Part shown: positions 7,169 to 14,360 of the stretch, piece by piece | Position numbering within the stretch: the stretch's first letter is position 1 | How the letters are laid out: every line of letters begins with the position of its first letter | Source: Rhodospirillaceae bacterium | GTDB lineage: Bacteria > Pseudomonadota > Alphaproteobacteria > TMED109 | Reading direction: 5' to 3' | Assembly (NCBI GenBank): GCA_902614225.1 | Contig: CACMKJ010000008.1 | Coordinates: 1 to 32,334, forward strand | Length of the DNA: 32,334 nt | Translations under genes and position numbers: made by a program | Notes under the pieces: model-generated | Database searches by the model: none | What the model saw: only the letters and a program-made list of their open reading frames with translations | Told to the model about the DNA's origin: nothing

Positions 7169-7196
7169 AGGACATCAGGAATTTTTTTTATATAAT
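7169..7196 (+). promoter_or_regulatory. AGGACA promoter of copy 8
   Basis: AAATATA then AGGACA (7169-7174), 16 nt, TATAAT (7191-7196), 6 nt, ATG 7203. Confidence 0.75.
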
Positions 7197-7202
7197 CATT
7201 AT

Positions 7203-7679
7203 ATGAAAAATAATTTAGTACTATTATTATGTTTTTTCTTATTTTCTAATTTGTATTCTGCAGAAATTGAAATGCAGAGTAATTCAAGAGTTAAATATGA
7301 TGAATTTATTTTCACAAACAAATCTAAATACATTATTATTAATCATGAGGGGCAATGGACTGATAGTATAGGTAATTATGGTTCTAATGAATGCAAAGGA
7401 TTAATAAAAAAAAATGAAAATGATGTAGTTTATTTTCTTGATGTGATTTGCGAGTTAGTTGACCAAAATAATCAAGTAACCTGGAGGAAGTTTGAAAGAA
7501 CGGGAAGTCAAATAGAGAGAGGCGTAGGTGTATCAACTATAATAGATACTACTAGCAAGTATAAAGATGAGTTGATTGGTACTAAATGTACTTATGCTGT
7601 TAATAGAACGAAAGATATGGTATTTGGTAAGTCAATTTGTAAAGTATCGGATGAATTATTTAAAAAATTAATAGAATAA
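7203..7679 (+). CDS. Array family exported protein, copy 8
   Basis: Boxes are WTDSIGNYG, ECKG, ICELVDQNNQVTW and ERGVG (DAGVG with DA changed to ER). TTSKYKDELIGTKCTYAV has one extra residue before LIG. It ends SICKVSDELFKKLIE, so it has the long charged tail. The stop is 12 nt from the stop of convergent copy 9. Confidence 0.9.
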   Translation: MKNNLVLLLCFFLFSNLYSAEIEMQSNSRVKYDEFIFTNKSKYIIINHEGQWTDSIGNYGSNECKGLIKKNENDVVYFLDVICELVDQNNQVTWRKFERTGSQIERGVGVSTIIDTTSKYKDELIGTKCTYAVNRTKDMVFGKSICKVSDELFKKLIE

Positions 7680-7690
7680 GTCAGTTTTAA

Positions 7691-8140
7691 CTAATTTAGT
7701 TTACATTTATTATGTGCAAAGTTTTTATTATCTAAATATTTTATTGCATAAGAGCATCTAATCCCAATAAACTCCCTGTATTTTCCTGTAGCATCAAATA
7801 TAATACTCTTACCAACGCCTGCATCCGCATCTTGATTACCTTCTCTATTAACTCTGTGCCACATCTTTTCATTATCTTGATTTATATACTCATAAATATG
7901 GTCTAATTTAAAATAACTAGAATTTTTCTCTATAGGTCCCATGCATTTTATATGTCCATAATCCCCTAAATTATTTGTCCATGAACCTTCTCCTTTATAA
8001 ATTGAATATGTACCATTATTAGAATATGTAAAAGTATCAAGTATATATGATGCACTACCTTGAATTATCATTTCCTTTGAAAATGTTGCAAATGCAAAAA
8101 CAAAACTAAAAATAAACATTATAATTTTATAAAATATCAT
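7691..8140 (-). CDS. Array family exported protein, copy 9 (lacks Cys2)
   Basis: Boxes are WTNNLGDYG, KCMG, ADAGVG, ATGKYREFIGIRCSYAI and HNKCKLN. At the Cys2 position it reads HIYEYINQDNEKMW: the expected Cys is Tyr (TAT, one base from TGT). Three cysteines remain, so one disulfide should be missing. Otherwise the frame is intact. The promoter register supports ATG 8140. Confidence 0.88.
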   Translation of the reverse strand: MIFYKIIMFIFSFVFAFATFSKEMIIQGSASYILDTFTYSNNGTYSIYKGEGSWTNNLGDYGHIKCMGPIEKNSSYFKLDHIYEYINQDNEKMWHRVNREGNQDADAGVGKSIIFDATGKYREFIGIRCSYAIKYLDNKNFAHNKCKLN

Positions 8141-8146
8141 AAAAAA

Positions 8147-8174
8147 ATATTATACTTTTTGCTTGAAACATCAA
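8147..8174 (-). promoter_or_regulatory. Leaderless-type promoter of copy 9
   Basis: Minus strand TTGATG (8169-8174), 16 nt, TAATAT (8147-8152), 6 nt, ATG 8140. Confidence 0.55.
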
Positions 8175-8327
8175 AATAAATTATTTTTTTTGAATTTAAA
8201 CACAAGTAATAGTTTTGTTTTAAAGGATATTTATATTATAAATTTCAATTTCTAATAATTATCAAAACCAATAAAATATATTTTTTAGTATTAAAGCTTA
8301 TAATTAAATTACTAAAGTATTTTAAAT

Positions 8328-8356
8328 TTTACATATAATATTTTTTTAAATATGAT
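8328..8356 (+). promoter_or_regulatory. Candidate promoter of copy 10
   Basis: TTTACA (8328-8333), 17 nt, TATGAT (8351-8356), 5 nt to ATG 8362. Confidence 0.5.
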
Positions 8357-8361
8357 TAATA

Positions 8362-8814
8362 ATGAAGAATTTTTTAATAATAATTATATTTTTATTAGTT
8401 CAAAAAAATTTCTGTGATGAAATACAAGAATGGACATTTAAATTTTCTGGGTTTATGGAATCAAAAACTATTAACTTCCCAAGTGGAGGAAAAGTTAACA
8501 ATTTTATTCAAAATGGTACATGGGAAGATAGTTTAGGTAATTATGGTAAAGGTTTTTGTTATGGAATAATTGAGTCTAAAGATAAAAAAGATAGCTTTTT
8601 TCAATACTACTGTGAAGTAAGCGATCAGGATAATGATAAATTTTTCACCAAAGGTACAAGAAAATCAGAAGATGCTAAAGCTGGCGTAGGTAAACAAACA
8701 ATAATTGATGGGTCTGGGAAATGGAAAAGCTTGATTGGCACAATATGTATTTATGGAGTAAAATATGTTGATGATGTCTTATTTGCCTTGCAAAAATGTA
8801 AGTTTTCTAATTAA
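8362..8814 (+). CDS. Array family exported protein, copy 10
   Basis: Boxes are WEDSLGNYG, FCYG, YCEVSDQDNDKFF (Phe replaces Trp), AKAGVG and GSGKWKSLIGTICIYGV, with the short C-terminus LQKCKFSN. The signal peptide ends around QKNFC-DE and its cysteine is not in a lipobox context. It has its own promoter. Confidence 0.9.
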   Translation: MKNFLIIIIFLLVQKNFCDEIQEWTFKFSGFMESKTINFPSGGKVNNFIQNGTWEDSLGNYGKGFCYGIIESKDKKDSFFQYYCEVSDQDNDKFFTKGTRKSEDAKAGVGKQTIIDGSGKWKSLIGTICIYGVKYVDDVLFALQKCKFSN

Positions 8815-8903
8815 TATTATTTTTTAATAAATAAAACATATAGTTGAAAATAATTTGTAGATTTTTAACTAAACTAAAAATTTTCACATAAAATATAATT
8901 ATG

Positions 8904-8931
8904 AGGACAGTGCTGAAGTTTTTTATATAAT
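8904..8931 (+). promoter_or_regulatory. AGGACA promoter of copies 11-12
   Basis: AGGACA (8904-8909), 16 nt, TATAAT (8926-8931), 6 nt, ATG 8938. It is the only promoter seen for the pair 8938 and 9418. Confidence 0.75.
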
Positions 8932-8937
8932 AAAAAT

Positions 8938-9414
8938 ATGAGAATTTTTATAGTTATATTTTTTTATTTTTTTTTATTACATCTCACTAGTGCAAAAACC
9001 CTTATAATTGATAGTGCAAGTAAAATTACTAATGATCAGGTATTTAATTTAAATAATGGGATGAAAATAATAGCATTTCATTTAGAAGGGCATACTAAAA
9101 ATAATTTAGGTTATTATGGTCAATCAAAATGTAATGGTATACGGGAAATGCAAGATGATAAATTATTAAAGCTAAATGTATTCTGTGAAATAATTTTTCA
9201 AGACGGAAGCAAAATCTGGTCAAAGTCAGAAAGAAGCGGAGAATTAAATCAAGCAGGAGTAGGGCGTTCAATATTTATAGATGCATCCAGTAAATTAAAA
9301 AGTCTTATTGGTACTGAATGCATATATGCTGTTAATAAAGTTTTAAATTCAGATTTTTTCAAGGCTAAGTGTAAAATATCTGAAGAGATATTCAATAAAC
9401 TTAAAATACAATAA
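8938..9414 (+). CDS. Array family exported protein, copy 11
   Basis: The first box has lost its Trp (HTKNNLGYYG). It continues KCNG, FCEIIFQDGSKIW, QAGVG, ASSKLKSLIGTECIYAV and the long tail KISEEIFNKLKIQ. It is the first gene of a two-gene unit: the next ATG starts 3 nt after its stop. Confidence 0.9.
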   Translation: MRIFIVIFFYFFLLHLTSAKTLIIDSASKITNDQVFNLNNGMKIIAFHLEGHTKNNLGYYGQSKCNGIREMQDDKLLKLNVFCEIIFQDGSKIWSKSERSGELNQAGVGRSIFIDASSKLKSLIGTECIYAVNKVLNSDFFKAKCKISEEIFNKLKIQ

Positions 9415-9417
9415 AAT

Positions 9418-9906
9418 ATGCAGTTTATTATTATTTTAATAACCATGTTAATTTCTTCTTTAAAAGCTGAAGATGAAAAGGAATACATAATAACAGGCTC
9501 AGATGACACTGTAATTAAGTCATTCCAATTAGAAAATAAAAGTAAATTTTCGAGTTTTACATCTAATGGAAGTTGGACTGACAATTATGGTAACTATGGA
9601 TTTACAAGTTGTATGGGGATAATGAATAAAAAATTTAAAAAGGTAGAGCTATATTTTATGTGTGAGTCAGAAGATAAAAATGGATATAAAATATGGACTA
9701 TAAGTAAAAGACAGTCAGAGTCAGAAACAAGCGGAGTAGGATCTTTTGAAATAGTTGACGCCACAATACCAAAGAAAGAGTTATATATAGGTAAAAAGTG
9801 TACGTACGCTGTTAAATATTTAAAGGAAACTAATTTTTATAAAAGTAAGTGTAAAATATCAGAAGAGCTTTCAAGAGTTTTTGAAGAAATGGGAGCAAGG
9901 AAATAG
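9418..9906 (+). CDS. Array family exported protein, copy 12
   Basis: Boxes are WTDNYGNYG, SCMG, MCESEDKNGYKIW, TSGVG and ATIPKKELYIGKKCTYAV (GTGK lost). It ends KSKCKISEELSRVFEEMG. The start lies 3 nt after the stop of copy 11 and no ribosome site is visible (AATACAATAAAAT precedes it). Translation probably depends on reinitiation after copy 11. Confidence 0.9.
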   Translation: MQFIIILITMLISSLKAEDEKEYIITGSDDTVIKSFQLENKSKFSSFTSNGSWTDNYGNYGFTSCMGIMNKKFKKVELYFMCESEDKNGYKIWTISKRQSESETSGVGSFEIVDATIPKKELYIGKKCTYAVKYLKETNFYKSKCKISEELSRVFEEMGARK

Positions 9907-9992
9907 ATTTAAAATGATTGTTAAATTAGTAGTTTTAGGAAAAATATTCTAAATCATAAATTATTTACTTGCTTAATATATTTTTAAAGTAC

Positions 9993-10021
9993 AGGACAAC
10001 AACAAAAAATTCTTGTAATAT
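9993..10021 (+). promoter_or_regulatory. AGGACA promoter of copy 13
   Basis: AGGACA (9993-9998), 17 nt, TAATAT (10016-10021), 6 nt, ATG 10028. The spacer is one base longer, but the -10 to ATG distance is unchanged. Confidence 0.65.
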
Positions 10022-10027
10022 TTTATA

Positions 10028-10504
10028 ATGAAAAAATTAATAATATTTTCTTTATTCTTTACTTTTACTACTAAACTTTATGCAGAATTTTATATTGAGA
10101 GTACTATTACAGGCATTATAGAAAATGAAGGTTATCAATTGCCTAATGGAAATCAATTTTTAATGATAAAAGGAACTTATCAGTGGACAAATAATATAGG
10201 TTATTATGGAACAGCGACATGTAAAGGTTTATTAGAAAAAGAAGGTACTATATCTTCAATTAATTACCTATGTGAAGCAATAAATCAAAAGGGAGATAAG
10301 CAATATATTTTATCTAAAAGAAAATCTGCTGATTTACAATCTGGAGCAGGAAAGCAAATAGTTGTTGATGCAACAGGAAATGATAAAATTTTTATTGGAA
10401 CAGAGTGTAACTTTGCCATAAGTTATTTGAAAAATAATGCTTTTGCTAAGACTAAATGTCCAGTTAGTAAAGAGGTATATAATAAATATAAAAATAATTT
10501 ATAA
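10028..10504 (+). CDS. Array family exported protein, copy 13
   Basis: Boxes are WTNNIGYYG, TCKG, LCEAINQKGDKQY (Trp lost), QSGAG and ATGNDKIFIGTECNFAI, with the long tail KTKCPVSKEVYNKYKNNL. The KCK motif is KCP. It is most like the copies with charged tails (8, 11, 12). Confidence 0.9.
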   Translation: MKKLIIFSLFFTFTTKLYAEFYIESTITGIIENEGYQLPNGNQFLMIKGTYQWTNNIGYYGTATCKGLLEKEGTISSINYLCEAINQKGDKQYILSKRKSADLQSGAGKQIVVDATGNDKIFIGTECNFAISYLKNNAFAKTKCPVSKEVYNKYKNNL

Positions 10505-10589
10505 GATCTAAATTAAAATATTTTTAAATAATATGAATAACAAAGTAATTTTAATAATAGATAAAGAAATAAATCAAAAAAATAAAGAC

Positions 10590-10607
10590 ATGAGAAAATT
10601 TTCTCAT
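10590..10607. terminator. 18-nt palindrome between convergent genes
   Basis: ATGAGAAAATTTTCTCAT is a perfect palindrome in the 215-nt gap between convergent copies 13 and 14. It could act as a weak bidirectional terminator, though it has no loop and no long T run. Nothing else is evident in the gap. Confidence 0.35.
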
Positions 10608-10719
10608 AAAATTAGGATATGAAATTTTTTCATAGTTAGTAAATTTACTTACACTCTCATTTATACAAGTAGAAGAGGATAGCTTAAAAATAATAAAAAA
10701 TTTATTATTATTGCTATTT

Positions 10720-11160
10720 TTATAGTTTGCACTTTTGTTTATAAAACATTCTATCTTCAAAGTAGTTTACTGCATAAGGACATTTTTTTCCTTTTAGTGA
10801 TTTATATTTACCATCTCCGTAAATATATGTGGCAATTCCAATTCCTATTTCCATATCTGAAGTTCTATTTAAATTTAACCAAAACTTTTCTTCATTTTGA
10901 TTTTTTGCTTCACAAAAAGCTTGTAGAATATCAGAATTTTTTTGATTTTTCGTTGTTATGGTGGCAAGACAATTTATCACGCCATAGTCACCTTGAGTGT
11001 CCTTCCAATTAGCTGAGCCCTCTAATTGTATATATTTATTACCATTAGGAAAATTTATTTCTCTTTGATCTGTAACATGCATGTAGATCTCTAACTCAAA
11101 ACTACTTGATATAGATGTTCTAAATAAAAAAAGAGCTACTATAAGTATTAAAATTTTCAT
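10720..11160 (-). CDS. Array family exported protein, copy 14
   Basis: Boxes are WKDTQGDYG, NCLA, FCEAKNQNEEKFW, MEIGIG, GDGKYKSLKGKKCPYAV and KQKCKL. It has the short C-terminus. The DAGVG box has become EIGIG. A weak -10 (TAGTAT, 5 nt before the ATG) is present without a convincing -35. Confidence 0.9.
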   Translation of the reverse strand: MKILILIVALFLFRTSISSSFELEIYMHVTDQREINFPNGNKYIQLEGSANWKDTQGDYGVINCLATITTKNQKNSDILQAFCEAKNQNEEKFWLNLNRTSDMEIGIGIATYIYGDGKYKSLKGKKCPYAVNYFEDRMFYKQKCKL

Positions 11161-11318
11161 AATAAATACTACCTTATATAAGTTTTACTTTACTTTATAG
11201 AGCTAGTCTTTAAAAGAAAATTTTGTATAAATTTTTATTATCCTTCAAAATCATCAAGTTTTTAATTTAGATGATTAAACTTAATTATACTTTTTTTCTT
11301 AAAATCTTATAAAAAATG

Positions 11319-11346
11319 AGGACAGGAAAAAAAGATTTAATATAAT
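11319..11346 (+). promoter_or_regulatory. AGGACA promoter of copy 15
   Basis: AGGACA (11319-11324), 16 nt, TATAAT (11341-11346), 6 nt, ATG 11353. Confidence 0.75.
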
Positions 11347-11352
11347 ATAAAT

Positions 11353-11799
11353 ATGAAATCTTTTTTATTAACATTTTTAATTTTAAATGTAATTAGTTCT
11401 TCTTTTACGCAAGATATAATAATAGATGTAAGAGGTTATTATCAAAATGATGAAATAGTTATGAATAACGGAAATAAACTAGTTCATTTAAGTAGTAAGG
11501 GTAATTGGAATGACAATTTAAATAATTATGGAAGTGTTTTCTGTAAAGGAAGTATTATGATGAATAAGGATGGTAAAAGAAGTGACAGTGAATTGGTCCT
11601 ATGTGAAGCAGAAGATGTAAATGGAGATTTTTTTTGGTTAGTACCAAAAAGAAGTGACTCCGAGTGGGATGCAGGCGTAGGAAAGGCTTCTATAGTCTCT
11701 GCTACAGGAAAATATCAGAATTTATTAAACAAAAAATGCATTTATGCTGTTTCATATTATAAAGATACTTTTCATTCTAGAACAAAATGTGAAAAATAA
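11353..11799 (+). CDS. Array family exported protein, copy 15
   Basis: Boxes are WNDNLNNYG (the Gly is Asn), FCKG, LCEAEDVNGDFFW, WDAGVG, ATGKYQNLLNKKCIYAV and RTKCEK. LIG before Cys3 is LLN. It has the short C-terminus. A frameshifted relative follows directly (11842). Confidence 0.9.
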   Translation: MKSFLLTFLILNVISSSFTQDIIIDVRGYYQNDEIVMNNGNKLVHLSSKGNWNDNLNNYGSVFCKGSIMMNKDGKRSDSELVLCEAEDVNGDFFWLVPKRSDSEWDAGVGKASIVSATGKYQNLLNKKCIYAVSYYKDTFHSRTKCEK

Positions 11800-11841
11800 T
11801 TGATGTAATAGATTAGTGAAAGAATATTTGATCAAGTAATT

Positions 11842-12298
11842 ATGAAAATTATTTTAATTTTACTTTTGAATTTTATTATTCATTTTTTATTTTCAGATGA
11901 TATCTATAAATATAGAATTATATTTAGTACAACCAACTACGATTGACCTTCCTGACTGAAGCATATTTTAAATTGTTTTTGGTAAGGGAGGATTGATCCA
12001 TAATAAGGGAAATTTGGAGATATACTAGCCATAGAACAAGAGAGGCTGATATGAATAATAATCTACTAGATACTAATGTATTATTTGTACTAGAAAAGGA
12101 TAAAAAAATAAATTTTGGGGAAAAGCAATTAGAAAAAATTCAGGCACTGATGCTCGTGGAGGTGTCATGTTTCTTATTATAGCGGGAATTAGAGAATTTG
12201 AAAATTTAGTTGAAAAAAAGTGCAACTATGCACTTGCTGCAACAAAAAAATTTACTGTTATGCAAGATAATATCTATAAAATAGTAGCTAATAATTAA
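11842..12298 (+). pseudogene. Frameshifted array-family gene
   Basis: The signal peptide MKIILILLLNFIIHFLFS is intact, but the frame stops (TGA) at about codon 35. From about 12110 another frame recovers the family motifs in order: NKFW, RKNSG, DARGG (for DAGVG), FENLVEKKCNYA (Cys3 box) and a short tail. Segments upstream in a third frame (EKDKKINF) also fit. The WxDxxGxYG box is lost. Several frameshifts and stops make it non-functional. Confidence 0.8.
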
Positions 12299-12320
12299 AA
12301 TTATTTATGTAATTTACCTA

Positions 12321-12348
12321 TTGTAAAATTTAATTTAATAAATAAACT
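12321..12348 (+). promoter_or_regulatory. Leaderless-type promoter of the ABM-like gene
   Basis: TTGTAA (12321-12326), 16 nt, TAAACT (12343-12348), 6 nt, ATG 12355. This is the array register in front of an unrelated gene. Confidence 0.5.
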
Positions 12349-12354
12349 AATTAT

Positions 12355-12651
12355 ATGTTCTTAAGAATCGGAATTATGAAATTTCCCTCTCAGGATAAAA
12401 TGGATGCTTATATTGCTATGCTTGAGAGTGTATTTGTTAAAAGATTTCAAGAGGATACACTTATGCTCCAACATTTAGTTGTTAAAACAGGAGAGGCTAA
12501 ACTTGCAGGTTATGGTTTATATAAGTCAAAAGAAGATTTTCTTAAAACAGGTAGTAGAACAAAAAAAATGCTTACTGATTTTGTTAAATCTCAGGATGGT
12601 ATTGTAGAGTTTAATGATGGCGAAGTTATTGTAAACTGGGAAAGAGAGTAG
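12355..12651 (+). CDS. Small dimeric alpha/beta-barrel (ABM-like) protein
   Basis: 98 residues, cytosolic, no signal peptide. The order strand (FLRIGIMKF), helix (KMDAYIAMLESVFVKRF), strand (MLQHLVVKTGEAKLAGYGLYKS), helix (RTKKMLTDFVKS), strand (GEVIVNWERE) fits the ferredoxin-like half-barrel of antibiotic-biosynthesis-monooxygenase-type proteins. A substrate cannot be inferred. It interrupts the array and lacks the array motifs. The fold is inferred from pattern. Confidence 0.6.
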   Translation: MFLRIGIMKFPSQDKMDAYIAMLESVFVKRFQEDTLMLQHLVVKTGEAKLAGYGLYKSKEDFLKTGSRTKKMLTDFVKSQDGIVEFNDGEVIVNWERE

Positions 12652-12785
12652 AAAGTTTTTAAACAAATATTGTTTAGTAAAAAATACTTTTTACTTGTTT
12701 CTTGGGAGTAAATTTAAAATGAATATATTCTCTAAAATTTTATATAAATATTTATAATGTCAATCTTTTCAGAGATTCTAAAATA

Positions 12786-13274
12786 GTGATTATTGTTAAA
12801 AATATTCTTTTTATCATATTTTTTTTTATTTTGAAGAACTCATATTCTAAAGAATATGACTTAATTTATAATTTTAGTGGATCATTTGAAAAGAATGAAA
12901 TGGTATTTTTAGATAATAGTAAACTTACCCACAATGTTTATGAAGCAGAGTGGACTGATAATTATGGGAATTATGGTACTTCTTATTGTTTAACAAGTAT
13001 CAAGTATGATTCAAAAAAAATAATTATCAGACTAGATAGTTATTGTAGACTTAAAGACCAGGAGGGTAACATTTTTACTCAATATAATGGTAGGGCAGGA
13101 AATGAGCTTAATGCAGGAAGTGGAAAAGTAAAATTTATCGAGGGTCAAAAAAAATGGAAATTTTTAATTGGAGCCGAATGTTTATATTCAATTAAATATT
13201 TAGAAAATAGAACATTTAGTATTAGAAAATGTAAGATCACAAAAGACATGCATGATAAATTATTAAATCAATAA
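12786..13274 (+). CDS. Array family exported protein, copy 16
   Basis: GTG start. Boxes are WTDNYGNYG, YCLT, YCRLKDQEGNIF and NAGSG (for DAGVG). GQKKWKFLIGAECLYSI has lost GTGK. The long tail is RKCKITKDMHDKLLNQ. A weak promoter fit (TTTATA, 17 nt, GATTCT, 6 nt, GTG) is present. Its stop abuts the next ATG with no gap, making a two-gene unit with copy 17. Confidence 0.87.
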   Translation: MIIVKNILFIIFFFILKNSYSKEYDLIYNFSGSFEKNEMVFLDNSKLTHNVYEAEWTDNYGNYGTSYCLTSIKYDSKKIIIRLDSYCRLKDQEGNIFTQYNGRAGNELNAGSGKVKFIEGQKKWKFLIGAECLYSIKYLENRTFSIRKCKITKDMHDKLLNQ

Positions 13275-13754
13275 ATGTTAAGGGCAATCATTATATATTG
13301 TTTGTTATTTACTTATAACAGTTGGTCTAAAGATATCGTATTTAAAATGGAAGGGAGTGGAAGAGGCATAGAATACGAAGTAATGAGTTTAGATGAAAAA
13401 AACAAGGTTATTTTATATAAAACAGAAGGTAATTTTAAAACAGATTTGGACCTTTATGGAGGCATGGATTGTTTAGGGGTTTTTAAAAAAATTAATAGTG
13501 CAGCAGATTTAGATTTAACGTGCGAATTTGTTGATCAAAATAATGACAAAATGTGGGCATCTTTGATTAGAAAAACAGAGGATATTGATGCAGGAGTAGG
13601 AAGGGTTTTTATTATAGGAGGAACAGGAAGATGGAAGTATTTATCAGGATCTGATTGCAAATATGCTGTTAAACTTAATAAATCAATTTGGTTTACTTCA
13701 ACAATTTGTGATATAGAAGAGTATAAGTATTTAAAATTTATAGAAAGATTGTAA
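13275..13754 (+). CDS. Array family exported protein, copy 17
   Basis: The first box is degenerate (FKTDLDLYG, no Trp). It is followed by DCLG, TCEFVDQNNDKMW, IDAGVG, GTGRWKYLSGSDCKYAV and a C-terminus TICDIEEYKYLKF in which KCK is replaced. The ATG follows the TAA of copy 16 directly (TAAATG) with no ribosome site, so translation likely reinitiates after copy 16. Confidence 0.88.
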   Translation: MLRAIIIYCLLFTYNSWSKDIVFKMEGSGRGIEYEVMSLDEKNKVILYKTEGNFKTDLDLYGGMDCLGVFKKINSAADLDLTCEFVDQNNDKMWASLIRKTEDIDAGVGRVFIIGGTGRWKYLSGSDCKYAVKLNKSIWFTSTICDIEEYKYLKFIERL

Positions 13755-13813
13755 ATTTATTTAAGAATAAAACTATATTTCGTCTCTGAAAAAATACTTT
13801 TATTTTATTAGTA

Positions 13814-13841
13814 TTGAAATAGTAAAAAAGATAGATAACAT
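13814..13841 (+). promoter_or_regulatory. Leaderless-type promoter of copy 18
   Basis: TTGAAA (13814-13819), 16 nt, TAACAT (13836-13841), 6 nt, ATG 13848. It selects the second of two adjacent ATGs. Confidence 0.55.
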
Positions 13842-13847
13842 GGCATG

Positions 13848-14294
13848 ATGCATAAATTAGTAATGATAGTTTTCTTATTTTATTTTAACTCTATTAGTTT
13901 AAAAGCTGAGGAGTATAAACTTGAAATGTTTTTTACAAATAATTTTGAAATTATAAAATTTCCAGATAAAAGTATGTATTATCATGTAAGTGGAACTGGG
14001 GTTTGGAAGGACTCTTATGGTGATTATGGCAATATGCAATGTTATGGCAGAATTTTAGAAAGTAAAGAGAGAAGCACTAATCTAGATATTTTTTGTGATG
14101 CCGTAGATCAAAATAATTTAAAGTTTTGGTTAAGACTGGCAAGAGACTCAGATCAAACTGATGCTGGGGTAGGCACTACAACTTACTTATATGGTGAAAA
14201 AAAATATAATAAACTTGTTGATAAAAAATGTATTTATGCGTCTAAAATTTTTGGGAAAAATGCAATTGTTAATCAAAAATGTAAAATTAACTAA
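13848..14294 (+). CDS. Array family exported protein, copy 18
   Basis: Boxes are WKDSYGDYG, QCYG, FCDAVDQNNLKFW, TDAGVG, GEKKYNKLVDKKCIYAS and NQKCKIN. GTGK is GEKK and LIG is LVD. It has the short C-terminus. The ORF track starts one codon earlier at 13845. It is convergent with tenA. Confidence 0.9.
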   Translation: MHKLVMIVFLFYFNSISLKAEEYKLEMFFTNNFEIIKFPDKSMYYHVSGTGVWKDSYGDYGNMQCYGRILESKERSTNLDIFCDAVDQNNLKFWLRLARDSDQTDAGVGTTTYLYGEKKYNKLVDKKCIYASKIFGKNAIVNQKCKIN

Positions 14295-14360
14295 CACTTT
14301 ATAAAAAATTTTTAGCGTAGTCCCTAAATAATATTTTGATTGAGTTTAAATAAAAAGAGC

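Noticed and set aside
9249-9584. 111-residue minus-strand ORF opposite copies 11-12
   Set aside because: Shadow of two well-supported genes with no recognisable motif of its own.
10551-10760. 69-residue minus-strand ORF
   Set aside because: Low-complexity composition and overlap with the end of copy 14 in another frame. It contains the palindrome between convergent genes and no ribosome site.
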